Positions 50,873 to 59,413 are shown, numbered from the stretch's first letter. The stretch is DNA of 64,000 nucleotides from Pedobacter kyungheensis (GCF_000812965.1 NZ_JSYN01000001.1:62001-126000), one strand, 5' to 3'. A program made the numbers and translations. Notes: generated from the letters alone by a model not told the origin.

Positions 50873-51892
50873 CTATTTTTTTCTTAATGCGTTCAGGATC
50901 TGCACGTTGGCAATCTCATTTTTGATATTCGTAATCAGTTCCGGATTGTATTTTTTTACTTTATCAGCATAATTGGCGATAAGTAGCATTAAAAAATATT
51001 CTCTGACAAATTTGTTCTCAAAATTCTTTACATAATCATAGAACGCCCTATAGTTGTCCTCATGTGCCAGGTTTCCAAATTTATCGGTAACGGTTCTTTC
51101 AAAATATTTCTTAAACAAATTTTCCATCGTAAAATTTAGGAGTGTATCGCTGGCTTTAAATTGTGCCTTGCGAAAGTCCTTTTCCAGCGAGTCGCCCAAT
51201 AATTTTACTCCCGGCATATTTGATTCAGCCTTTAGCTTTTTTTCCGAGAAGATTAAACTGAAGAAGAAAGCTTCCAAATTTCTTCTTTTCAGGTAATCAA
51301 TCAGCTCTTTTGAGCATGTTTTAAATCTCGGGTCATGGTCGTAAACAGCATTCAGGGTATGGTAATAGTCTTTTAGATCATGGTAAAACAGAGCTACTTT
51401 ATCTTTATACTGGTTTGCAGTGATATCAGGGAATTTGATTTTTGTACTTGCTTTGGTAATGTACTTCGCAAATTCATAATTCCCTTTTTTGCTGCCTTCA
51501 GCAATTACTGTATCGATCAGCTGATCAAATGTTTTTAGGATAACTGAATAGGTTACCGTTGCATTATCACCAGGCTCAACATACACCGGTTGATAGTTTA
51601 AATAAATCATTTCCGGTTGGTCTGATCTGATACTGATGATATAATTCTTTTCATCAATTTTTTGCGCTTTGAAATTGGCAAAATTAGGCAAGTTGTATCC
51701 TCTGTTAAGTTGAAACGCTAATTGGGAATTTGACGGGGTGCCGGTTTTTTCATAATCGGGTTGGTTGAAAAAGCGACGCTTTTCTATATTCAACTTATCT
51801 GCATTCTGTAAAATGACATGAATAGTACTTAGCTGCTGACCATGCACCTGAGCAGAAAAGAAAAACAGGACAAAATAGATAATGTGTTTCAT
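50873..51892 (-). CDS. Unknown exported protein in peptide-export operon
   Basis: A 339-residue protein with a clear signal peptide (1-18, FFFSAQVHGQ). The N-terminal ~110 residues are beta-rich and resemble the DUF4369/TlpA-precursor domain seen before thioredoxin domains in Bacteroidota. Instead of a thioredoxin domain, helices follow (DYYHTLNAVYDHDP, YLKRRNLEAFFFSLIFSEKKL). It contains a single cysteine after the signal peptide (TCSKEL), so it lacks a CxxC site. It lies 25 bases after the thioredoxin-like gene. Likely a periplasmic partner of the redox proteins; specific role unknown. Confidence 0.7.
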   Translation of the reverse strand: MKHIIYFVLFFFSAQVHGQQLSTIHVILQNADKLNIEKRRFFNQPDYEKTGTPSNSQLAFQLNRGYNLPNFANFKAQKIDEKNYIISIRSDQPEMIYLNYQPVYVEPGDNATVTYSVILKTFDQLIDTVIAEGSKKGNYEFAKYITKASTKIKFPDITANQYKDKVALFYHDLKDYYHTLNAVYDHDPRFKTCSKELIDYLKRRNLEAFFFSLIFSEKKLKAESNMPGVKLLGDSLEKDFRKAQFKASDTLLNFTMENLFKKYFERTVTDKFGNLAHEDNYRAFYDYVKNFENKFVREYFLMLLIANYADKVKKYNPELITNIKNEIANVQILNALRKK

Positions 51893-51917
51893 AGATTTAA
51901 GTAGAGATTATATTGTG

Positions 51918-53204
51918 TTACCAATCGCCAGATTCCATTTCCTTTAATGCTTTTTCATAATCTGGGTTTTTGCCTCCACTTTGTTTTATTGCTTCTTTCA
52001 TCGTGGTAATAGCCAATGATTTTTTTCCTGAATTGTACAATAAGCCGCTGTAATTGTAAAGTACATTTGGTTGGGGAGGATTATGCATATCAATAGCTTG
52101 CTTAGACCAAAGAAGCGCCCTTGGCATATATTTTTTGTCTTCGCAAACCATCAATATCGTATTAGCATGACGATTTAAAAATTGAATATCTGCTTCATTG
52201 CGGTTTTTAGCTATGTAATTATCTATCTCGTTGCAATAATCTCCCCAGTTGTTAGTTGCCCTATAATGATTTAATTTTGCATCAAATAGAATGCTATTAG
52301 CAAAATCGGGGTACTTTCTTTCTATATTTTGAGTAATGCTTCTCCAATCAACATTTTTATTGGGCTCCCCCTCGTATCCGTACATCAATGGTCCATAAAC
52401 CTTTTTCTTACCATTTATCCTGACAATCGGTAAAATTTCTTCATCAAAGACAATTAAAGAAATCTGCCTTTTCGAATAGCCTTTCCCAAAAAGTGAGTCT
52501 ACTTTTTCGGGATGTTTTAGCAAAACTGCAAAGCCAACATCAGCACTATGGCTTGTTGTTCTGCCGATTCGAATCAGATTCTCTTTTGTAAAAAGATCTG
52601 ATTGTGACAATAGATAATCATTTGTATACTTGGTTATCAGATCATAATCACGGCTACTTTGCGATGATTTAATCAAAAGAGACAGGAACGCTGTATCTCT
52701 TTTACCTTTATTGTATTCTCTTTGAAGGAATACGTTTTGTGTTTCAGGATTTAATGCTGCTTTAGCTCTTTCAATAAATATTTTTTTATCAAAATTTGTT
52801 TCTATGGAATGTACTATTTCTCCTTTTGAATTAACAAAAAGATATGTTGGAAAACTATTAATCCTAAATGTAGATTTTAAAAAATTGGCATCCTTATACC
52901 ATTTTTTTATATAGGTGTTATCAGTCTTGGCCGTATCTAACTGTATCGACAGGTTTATAAAATTTGCATTAAAAAATTCACCAACTTCAGATTTTGACAG
53001 AACTTTTTCTGCCATTTCCCTACAAGGTATGCACCAGGTGGTATAAAAATCAATGAAAATCAATTTATTTTCATTTTCAGCTCTCGTAGTTGCAGCTTGC
53101 CAGCTATCTAATTTTAAAAAATTAATGCCATTTTTTGCCGGATCTTGTTGTGCATGCCCATACCAACTGTAAAAAGACAAACATATAGCAAAGATATATT
53201 TCAT
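51918..53204 (-). CDS. Exported thioredoxin-family protein
   Basis: A 428-residue periplasmic protein with signal peptide 1-19 (YSWYGHAQ). A thioredoxin domain occupies ~25-150 with active site C58-I-P-C61 (IDFYTTWCIPCREMAE) and cis-Pro segment NSFPTYLFVNSKGE. The C-terminal 270 residues are helical, TPR-like in places (PRALLWSKQAIDMHNPPQPNVLYNYSGLL). It sits directly after the six-Cys peptide gene and its terminator, so read-through from the peptide promoter would express it at a lower level. A role in forming or correcting disulfides of the secreted peptide is a reasonable inference. Confidence 0.85.
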   Translation of the reverse strand: MKYIFAICLSFYSWYGHAQQDPAKNGINFLKLDSWQAATTRAENENKLIFIDFYTTWCIPCREMAEKVLSKSEVGEFFNANFINLSIQLDTAKTDNTYIKKWYKDANFLKSTFRINSFPTYLFVNSKGEIVHSIETNFDKKIFIERAKAALNPETQNVFLQREYNKGKRDTAFLSLLIKSSQSSRDYDLITKYTNDYLLSQSDLFTKENLIRIGRTTSHSADVGFAVLLKHPEKVDSLFGKGYSKRQISLIVFDEEILPIVRINGKKKVYGPLMYGYEGEPNKNVDWRSITQNIERKYPDFANSILFDAKLNHYRATNNWGDYCNEIDNYIAKNRNEADIQFLNRHANTILMVCEDKKYMPRALLWSKQAIDMHNPPQPNVLYNYSGLLYNSGKKSLAITTMKEAIKQSGGKNPDYEKALKEMESGDW

Positions 53205-53411
53205 AATCAACTTAATATTAGATGTTTAATATAGATAAATTTTTAGTTTATAAAAAAGTGCCGCCAAAGGCGGCACTTTTTTAACATGCTACTAATGTTC
53301 CTTGAGCGCAATAATTGCCTGTTGTGCAATCACTGCAAACTATTTGCACACCTGATGAACCTTGTGAATATCCTTCCGGACAACACTTATTTTTTTTCAC
53401 CATGCCGTCTT
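53204..53411 (-). repeat. 208-bp direct repeat, copy 2
   Basis: Matches 47034-47241 with five mismatches and no gaps. It spans from the ATG of the thioredoxin gene up to codon 28 of the intact peptide gene. Recombination between the copies would delete 6170 bp carrying the thioredoxin, the unknown exported protein, the exporter and the adaptor. Confidence 0.93.
53252..53282 (-). terminator. Terminator after the six-Cys peptide gene
   Basis: 14-bp perfect stem AAAAAAGTGCCGCC / GGCGGCACTTTTTT with loop AAA, beginning at the peptide stop codon. It likely makes the peptide transcript far more abundant than the downstream exporter genes. Confidence 0.9.
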
Positions 53412-53493
53412 CAATCCCCCCACCATCAGTATTTTCCAATCCTCCCATTACATTTCTCATCTCAGCTCTGCTGAGTAAATTTAATTTTTTCAT
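53281..53493 (-). CDS. Six-cysteine peptide precursor with double-glycine leader
   Basis: A 70-residue precursor. The leader is MKKLNLLSRAEMRNVMGG (18 residues), with the L-S-x-x-E-M-x-N-V-M-G-G pattern that C39 exporters recognise and cut after GG. The 52-residue mature part starts LENTDGGG, has a basic KKNK stretch, and carries six cysteines in CC-x14-C-x2-C-x5-C-x7-C spacing. Neighbours supply export (C39 ABC, HlyD) and disulfide chemistry (VKOR/DsbA fusion, thioredoxin). It probably becomes a disulfide-stabilised secreted peptide; whether bacteriocin, signal or surface factor is unknown. A duplicate of its 3' part lies at 47111. Confidence 0.85.
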   Translation of the reverse strand: MKKLNLLSRAEMRNVMGGLENTDGGGIEDGMVKKNKCCPEGYSQGSSGVQIVCSDCTTGNYCAQGTLVAC

Positions 53494-53639
53494 TTTTTTT
53501 ACTTTTTAAATGAACTTTGGTTCTATTGTTTTTTCACGCAAAAACAATTTAAGCGATGGCAGTGAACGCTGACATTCGTTTTCGAACAATTGTTTGCAAC
53601 CAATCATCCAGCCTTTCCGGAAAATATTTTTGGGTAATT

Positions 53640-55214
53640 TTAACTTAGCAAATATTTGGCATCTTCAATTTTATATGGCATGGGAATTTTGTATCCGTTG
53701 ATGAATACTGTCGGTGTATAAGTAATATCTGCTACACGACACCAGTCCTTTTGCATTTGTTCTACAGTTAAGCTTTCCAATGTTTTCTCTGCTGTATATT
53801 TTTCAGTAAGAAGATTAAAATCTTTTATTTGCCCGGAATACCATTCCTCTAAAGCCATCTCAGCTAAGACTGGGTCTTTCTCGTTGATAGCAAGTATGTG
53901 ACTGGCCACTTTTGCCCCAAGATCGGTTTCATCATCGACAACATGAAATAACATTTTAATCTTTATGTTTTGTTCCTCTATAGCCCATTCCCGGGCTATA
54001 GAATGGGCAAGAAGACAAGGCGAGCAAAAAGGATCACTAACAACCGTTATAACGATTTCTCCATCAGCATTGCCTAGGATAATAGGTTTGAGGTTATCTG
54101 GGACAGCATACCTGGCTTGGTTATATAAGGCCTGATTAAACAACCTGGGATTATTCTTAAAACTTTGCAATTGGAATTTTACCCCTACAGCTTCTGCTTT
54201 ATAATTCAAAAGTGGTTTTAAAAAGCTCCATACGACGATTGGAACTACCAAATAAAAAAACAGATTAATAAAATCTAGCAAATGTATGGCTCTAAAATCC
54301 CCAAAAAGCGCCAAAGCAACGGCGTTTAAAAATTCACCCCATAGCAATATCTGTACGGTAGAGCACAAGACACACCATTTGTTGGTTTTATATTGATAGC
54401 TGATTGAATATATGCTATATGGCAGACACAGTAGATTTAGCCAAACAAGGAGATATGTGAGTGTAGGTTGCAAAAGTATGGCACAAAAAGTACCTGTAAA
54501 ATAAAAAAAGCCAATTTCACTCCAGCTAAGCCAAGATGTAAGTTTAGCAGCATCGGATCTTAATAATTTAGAGCAGTCACTTTTTCCTACTTTACAGAAA
54601 TTTTGCAGAATTGACTTTCCTAAGCTAAAACCCTGCGATAGTAGTATTATAGAAACGACAACTCCAATTAATTTTGTAAATAAAAGGCCTGGAAATGGGA
54701 TGGTTATAAGACCATTCTTATAAAGAGTAAATGCGATCCATAGTATTACAAGCAAAACAGTAGGAAAAATAAGCAGATTAAGTATGTATTTGATTCTGTT
54801 ATCCCAATAATTTGCCTCCCCACTACCAATATCTCCTTTAGCGTGCAGCACTACACCATCCCAAATTTTTAAAAAATTGTTCTCCGGAACATTTGCGTGG
54901 ACAATATCATCCTGATAGTAGACTTGGCCATTTTTTATACTATGTACTAAAATAAACTTCCGCTTCGAATCATTTACGCTTGCAAGAAATGGGAAGATTA
55001 ATTCCGTCGGATCATATTCTGATTTTTTTATTTTATATGCTTTATTGATAACCTTTAACTTTGTAAGACAATCACTGATTGAAAGTAAGCTAGGGTAATC
55101 TGGATGGCTTCTCAGCATATCACTTATTGTATTATTATTCGCTCTCACTTTAATTACTTTTAGTAAAGTGAAAACAATATAATCTGTGCCTGACCTTGAT
55201 ATGTTTAATTTCAT
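53640..55214 (-). CDS. C39-like / VKOR / DsbA-like thioredoxin fusion
   Basis: A 524-residue membrane protein with three parts. Residues 1-125 resemble a C39-like domain (SDMLRSHPDYPSLLSISDCL, KFILVHSIKNGQVYYQD) lacking the catalytic cysteine at the usual N-terminal place, so it is probably a leader-binding domain. Residues ~140-340 form a VKOR-like four- or five-span unit with paired cysteines (FCKVGKSDCSKLL and KWCVLCST). The C-terminus is a DsbA-like thioredoxin with C-S-P-C at about 396-399 (SDPFCSPCLLAHS) and YTPTVFINGYKIP. It lies upstream of the six-Cys peptide gene and would oxidise its cysteines during or after export. Confidence 0.88.
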   Translation of the reverse strand: MKLNISRSGTDYIVFTLLKVIKVRANNNTISDMLRSHPDYPSLLSISDCLTKLKVINKAYKIKKSEYDPTELIFPFLASVNDSKRKFILVHSIKNGQVYYQDDIVHANVPENNFLKIWDGVVLHAKGDIGSGEANYWDNRIKYILNLLIFPTVLLVILWIAFTLYKNGLITIPFPGLLFTKLIGVVVSIILLSQGFSLGKSILQNFCKVGKSDCSKLLRSDAAKLTSWLSWSEIGFFYFTGTFCAILLQPTLTYLLVWLNLLCLPYSIYSISYQYKTNKWCVLCSTVQILLWGEFLNAVALALFGDFRAIHLLDFINLFFYLVVPIVVWSFLKPLLNYKAEAVGVKFQLQSFKNNPRLFNQALYNQARYAVPDNLKPIILGNADGEIVITVVSDPFCSPCLLAHSIAREWAIEEQNIKIKMLFHVVDDETDLGAKVASHILAINEKDPVLAEMALEEWYSGQIKDFNLLTEKYTAEKTLESLTVEQMQKDWCRVADITYTPTVFINGYKIPMPYKIEDAKYLLS

Positions 55215-55633
55215 AAAAACCTTTATAAAAAATACCTCTAATGATTGAAAAAATGTCGGGTTATTTTTAGATAATAATTTAAATACCTATCAAATTTGTT
55301 GTGTACACACCTTCCCGCAGAAATATTCAGTCAACCTTTACTCCCAGGTGAATTAAGAGCGGCCTCATGAATCTTTCTAAATTATAGTGTCTTTTTCTAT
55401 CTAAATTCATACATAATAGCGACTATTGTATTACATAACACCTGTAATTCTTTGATCACATCATTGACTTATTTCAGTATTGCTAAGTTTGAGATTTTCA
55501 ATTACAGATCAAAGACCTTAATACATCTATTACACCAAATGCTATTTTTTAAGGACAAGCCAATAGTACTTTATTGACCAACGCTTAAAAAAAGTATAGT
55601 GCAATGGCTATTACTAAGACATGCTGATGATCA
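55215..55633. other. AT-rich divergent intergenic segment
   Basis: Between the VKOR/DsbA-like gene and the second peptide gene lie about 580 bases. The left 420 bases hold no convincing frame, terminator or consensus promoter. Structured repeats begin at 55634 and are listed separately. Confidence 0.5.
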
Positions 55634-55723
55634 ACCCTTTTTGTCATTGAAGGTTATAAACAAGTAGCATCATAGAAAGATGTCCTGACAAAAAGGGTGT
55701 TCGTCCTGAAAATGGGGTGTTTG
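55634..55723 (+). promoter_or_regulatory. Candidate LytTR-regulator binding region upstream of peptide 2
   Basis: Two adjacent 21-bp direct repeats start with GTCCTGA (55682 and 55703) and share a GGGTGTT word near the 3' end. A perfect 13-bp inverted word, ACCCTTTTTGTCA (55634-55646) / TGACAAAAAGGGT (55686-55698), adds a third half-site in the opposite direction. LytTR regulators such as AgrA and ComE bind paired direct repeats about two helical turns apart, so spacing and position (72 bases before the peptide ATG) fit. A clear TAnnTTTG box was not found downstream, as may be expected for an activator-dependent promoter. Confidence 0.6.
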
Positions 55724-55794
55724 GTTAATAAATTTTGGAGTGTATTGAGATAAACTATACATTAGTTTAATTATTAATACAAAAACTAGACACT

Positions 55795-55977
55795 ATGAAA
55801 GACAAAAGATTAGAAAAAAAAGTACAATTCACCTTTAAACGAAAACCTTTACAAAATCTAAGTAAAGAACAGATGCGGAATATTATGGGTGGAGAGGAAG
55901 ATAATACCACCAAGGGTCGCCCCTCAGTTGAAGCGGAATGTACAGTAGTTAAACTCCCTACAGTGAATACTGACTAG
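55795..55977 (+). CDS. Second double-glycine-leader peptide, candidate pheromone
   Basis: A 60-residue precursor. The leader is 33 residues, ending NLSKEQMRNIMGG, closely parallel to the LSRAEMRNVMGG of the six-Cys peptide, so the same C39 exporter should cut it. The predicted 27-residue product begins EEDNTT, ends VNTD and has one cysteine. The next three genes on the strand encode an S41 peptidase, a LytS-type kinase and a LytTR regulator, the classical company of a secreted peptide signal. Paired repeats upstream suggest autoinduction. Pheromone function is inference. Confidence 0.82.
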   Translation: MKDKRLEKKVQFTFKRKPLQNLSKEQMRNIMGGEEDNTTKGRPSVEAECTVVKLPTVNTD

Positions 55978-56016
55978 TTGTAATTTTTTGCATTGCTTAA
56001 AGCCCCTTATAACATA

Positions 56017-57438
56017 ATGAAATATTGCATCGTAATTTTTTTCTTGTTTTTAACAACCCAAGCCCAGTCACAAGACTGTTCTTGCTTAGCTAATTTTAGT
56101 TATATGGTTGGAAAAGTAAAAAAAAATTACGCTGGGTATTATGACAAAGTTACTGTTGCAAATCAACAAAAATTTGATCTTTTTACCGATAGTTTATTAG
56201 AGGTTGCCCAAAAATCAGATAAGTACCAATGTTCATCTATACTACGGGAGTGGCTGGCTTTTTTTAAGGACAAGCACATGACAGCAGGTATAGATGCAAC
56301 GGGGTTTTCGGACGATGCAATCAGACAGTTTTATACTAAGGATGTAAAGGCTTCCTTTACTGAAACTCAATTCTATCAATACCTCGAAAATAATAATGAG
56401 AAAAAAGATGATATAGAAGGAGTATGGTTTAACGATACAGGAACATATAAGATTGGCATTATCCGAGTTCCAAATCAAAACTTACTTTCATTTCTGGCAT
56501 TTGTTATTAAAGCCGATAGTATATATTGGACGCCTGGACAAATTAAATTTGAAATTGTAAAAGAAGGGCAGAAATACCAAACGAAGTACTTCAGATCAAA
56601 AGATCATTCTTATATGTCTCCCATAATAAAAAAAGAAGGTGATACTTTAAGTTTTGATACTTACGGTAAGTGGTACAAAAATAAAGAAATTAAATCCAGC
56701 CAAACCATAACTAAAAAAAAAGCCAACCTCTCACCAAAATTTACAAAGCTAGGTAATGGAATATCGATGTTTTCATTACCGTCGTTTGCTTCTTTGGAAT
56801 ATGTAAAGGTGATAGATTCATTGATAAAGCAAAATGAAGCTATATTAAAAAGCACTAAACATCTTATCATTGATTTGCGAGATAACTCCGGTGGATCTGT
56901 TTTAGTGTATGAAAAACTGTTACCTTATCTCTACACGAACCCTATACTGACGGAAGGGGGAACGGTATTGGCATCCAGCGATAATATAGAAAATGGCTAT
57001 TCGAACCTGCATCCAGAATTATCTGATAGCTTGCAACGATATTTTAAGGAGCGTCTATCAAAACTTAAAGCGCATGAAGGTGAGTTTTATAAACTTTATC
57101 CAATTGATACAATTAAATTACCGGTAGTTCAAAAGTACCCCGAACGCGTTTCATTTTTGGTCAATCGGAATACCGGGAGCGCAGCAGAGCTCTTTTTATT
57201 AGAGGCTAAACAGAGTAAAAAAGTTAAGATCTACGGTGAAAATAGTGCCGGCGCTGTAGATTATACAGAGTTTATAAAAGTCAAAATGCCATGCGATTTT
57301 TTTGTTCTCTATTACCCGGCATGCAAATCATTAAGACTGCCTGAATATCCATTGGACAACATAGGGATTCAACCGGATATAAAAATATCCGGTAACATTA
57401 CTGATTGGATAGATTATGTACAAACGCATACACCCTAA
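56017..57438 (+). CDS. S41-family (C-terminal processing type) peptidase, exported
   Basis: A 473-residue protein with a signal peptide (1-18, FLTTQAQSQ). The S41 core has IDLRDNSGGSVLVYEKLLPYL, NRNTGSAAELFLLEA with nucleophile S388 (G-S-A-A-E), and YGENSAGAVDYTEF. A PDZ domain is not obvious. The ATG at 56017 is chosen over an upstream TTG at 55993. It lies 39 bases after the peptide gene and 5 bases before the kinase, so it is in the signalling operon and may trim, activate or destroy the peptide outside the inner membrane. Confidence 0.87.
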   Translation: MKYCIVIFFLFLTTQAQSQDCSCLANFSYMVGKVKKNYAGYYDKVTVANQQKFDLFTDSLLEVAQKSDKYQCSSILREWLAFFKDKHMTAGIDATGFSDDAIRQFYTKDVKASFTETQFYQYLENNNEKKDDIEGVWFNDTGTYKIGIIRVPNQNLLSFLAFVIKADSIYWTPGQIKFEIVKEGQKYQTKYFRSKDHSYMSPIIKKEGDTLSFDTYGKWYKNKEIKSSQTITKKKANLSPKFTKLGNGISMFSLPSFASLEYVKVIDSLIKQNEAILKSTKHLIIDLRDNSGGSVLVYEKLLPYLYTNPILTEGGTVLASSDNIENGYSNLHPELSDSLQRYFKERLSKLKAHEGEFYKLYPIDTIKLPVVQKYPERVSFLVNRNTGSAAELFLLEAKQSKKVKIYGENSAGAVDYTEFIKVKMPCDFFVLYYPACKSLRLPEYPLDNIGIQPDIKISGNITDWIDYVQTHTP

Positions 57439-57443
57439 TAAAT

Positions 57444-58490
57444 ATGTGGCACACCTTGAGAATTAATCGAGTATTTTTTTTTCATATCCTGTTCTGGCTT
57501 ACATACATGGCACTGGGTGGATTAATGGATTTTGGACGAAACCCTAAACATTTTTCGGTTAATGTGTTAGACATGTTTTTTACCCAATTACCCAATATGG
57601 TAGTGTTTTATTCCTGTATTGCTATTTATAATAAATTTATCCACCCCTTAAGACCCTTATTATTAACAGGTTCTCTTTTATGCATATATGGTTTGTCTTT
57701 ATTCATGTGGTTTTTAAATACTCATATTGTATCAGCAATGATTCAAGCAAATAAAGCAACAACATCCCATTCTCCTTACTATTCGATGAGATTTTGTATT
57801 GAGGTTTTATGGCTATTTATTATTTACGCTTTTTTTGCATTTGGATACTATTACTTCAATAAAAGTATTCAGCACCAAAAACAAATACGCATGATCGAAT
57901 CGGAGAAACATCATGCCGAATACGCTTTTCTTCGTGCGCAAATTAACCCTCACTTTTTAAACAATACGCTCAATTTTTTTTATGCCAGATCTTTACCATT
58001 ATCGGGAGAATTGGCAGACGGAATTATGACACTGAGTGAGATTATGCATTATTCGCTCAAAGTAGATCATGACGATGCAAGAAGACCAATAGCAGAGGAA
58101 ATTACGCACATCCAAAATGTAATCAACATCAATCAGCTCCGCTTTGACCACCAGTTACAAATCCATTTTTTAGTGAGTGGTTTAACAGAAAATATACGCA
58201 TTATTCCGCTGGTGTTAATTACTGTGGTAGAAAACATTTTGAAGCACGGAAATTGTACTGATACCTTACACCCTGTAACTATTACTTTGAACATTGATCA
58301 TAAGGAGGGCCGTGTTCATTTAAAAACATACAACAGAAAGAAGAGCGGCCCTAAAGAATTATCAAGCGGTATTGGTATACAAAATATTGCTAAACGGTTA
58401 AACCATTTTTATGGAAAAAACCATCGACTTTCAATTAATGAAACAGAAATTGATTATTCACTAGAATTAACATTAAATGACTTAAATTAA
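57444..58490 (+). CDS. LytS-type sensor histidine kinase
   Basis: A 348-residue membrane kinase of the His_kinase (PF06580) type from the ATG at 57444. Four membrane spans lie within residues ~8-145 (FFFHILFWLTYMALGGLM, VVFYSCIAIYNKF, LLCIYGLSLFMWFLNTHIV, VLWLFIIYAFFAFGYYYF). The phospho-acceptor H170 is in AQINPHFLNNTLNFFY. The ATPase part has VVENILKHG (N-box) and GIGIQNIAKRLNHFYG (G-box). No separate sensor domain exists; the membrane part must detect the ligand, as in peptide-sensing systems. Partner of the LytTR regulator 59 bases downstream. Confidence 0.93.
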   Translation: MWHTLRINRVFFFHILFWLTYMALGGLMDFGRNPKHFSVNVLDMFFTQLPNMVVFYSCIAIYNKFIHPLRPLLLTGSLLCIYGLSLFMWFLNTHIVSAMIQANKATTSHSPYYSMRFCIEVLWLFIIYAFFAFGYYYFNKSIQHQKQIRMIESEKHHAEYAFLRAQINPHFLNNTLNFFYARSLPLSGELADGIMTLSEIMHYSLKVDHDDARRPIAEEITHIQNVININQLRFDHQLQIHFLVSGLTENIRIIPLVLITVVENILKHGNCTDTLHPVTITLNIDHKEGRVHLKTYNRKKSGPKELSSGIGIQNIAKRLNHFYGKNHRLSINETEIDYSLELTLNDLN

Positions 58491-58549
58491 AAAACAACAA
58501 CATTCATCCCACCTTTAATTCAGCAAGTAAAATTTAACAAAAAGAGACC

Positions 58550-59275
58550 ATGATAACCTGTATTATTGTTGACGATGAAACGCATGCCATTGACGTTCTG
58601 AAACATTATATCAAATCAGTTAACCAATTAAACCTGGTTGCTAGTTTTACAAACCCTACCGAGGCCATTGCTTTTTTGAGCAGGCAGCGGGTAGATCTCA
58701 TTTTCCTCGATGTACATATGCCTGAAATATCAGGAATAGATTTTATTCAAGCCTTCCAGTACGAACGCTATCATTTTATATTAACCACCGCCTATCCGCA
58801 ATACGCTTCCAACGGCTTTGACCTTGATATTGTCGACTTTTTAGTGAAGCCGATTCCTTTAAACCGATTCTTACAGGCATTTAATAAGTTACAAAGGGTA
58901 ATTGGGCAGCAAAAAAGCAATCAAAACAGCAATGATATTGAAATGGAATATTTCATGGTTAAAGCCCAGGCTAAAGGAAAGCTGGTTAAAATAAACCTTT
59001 GCGATATCGATTACATTGAAGGCATGAAAAATTATGTAGCCTTTCATCATCAGGGTACACGGACAATAGCCTTAATTACGATGAAAGAAATAGAGCAGAA
59101 ATTACCCGAAAAGTACTTTATCCGGGTTCAGAAATCTTTTATAATAGCTCTGAGTAAGGTGATAGCATTGGATGGTAACCGTGTTGTACTTAAAGATGTG
59201 GGCTCAGAAATTTTGATTGGCGAAACTTACAGACAGCATTTTTTAGACACTATAAAGAAAAAACAAATTATATGA
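58550..59275 (+). CDS. LytTR-family response regulator
   Basis: A 241-residue regulator. The receiver domain (1-120) has acidic pocket D8-D9, phospho-acceptor D54 (LIFLDVHMPE) and K103 in FLVKPI. The LytTR DNA-binding domain (~135-240) shows KINLCDIDYIEGMKNYVAFH, IALITMKEIEQKLPEKYFIRVQKSFIIAL and a late ILIGETYRQHFLDTI. It is the last gene of the peptide-2 operon. Predicted targets are the repeats at 55634-55723. A terminator shared with tRNA-Lys follows. Confidence 0.94.
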   Translation: MITCIIVDDETHAIDVLKHYIKSVNQLNLVASFTNPTEAIAFLSRQRVDLIFLDVHMPEISGIDFIQAFQYERYHFILTTAYPQYASNGFDLDIVDFLVKPIPLNRFLQAFNKLQRVIGQQKSNQNSNDIEMEYFMVKAQAKGKLVKINLCDIDYIEGMKNYVAFHHQGTRTIALITMKEIEQKLPEKYFIRVQKSFIIALSKVIALDGNRVVLKDVGSEILIGETYRQHFLDTIKKKQII

Positions 59276-59378
59276 TGTAAATGGAAACTAAAATGGCGCA
59301 CTATTTTAGTTGAATGGATTTAAACACCTTTTACTGTTTATTTCGGAAAAAGACGTTGGATACCGGCTTTAAACGAAA

Positions 59379-59400
59379 AAAGCGCACCAGAGTGCGCTTT
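59379..59400. terminator. Bidirectional terminator between regulator and tRNA-Lys
   Basis: 9-bp stem AAAGCGCAC / GTGCGCTTT with loop CAGA, lying 104 bases after the LytTR gene and 13 bases after the 3' end of the minus-strand tRNA-Lys. A-rich on the left side, T-rich when read from the minus strand. Confidence 0.8.
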
Positions 59401-59413
59401 GAATATTAAGATG

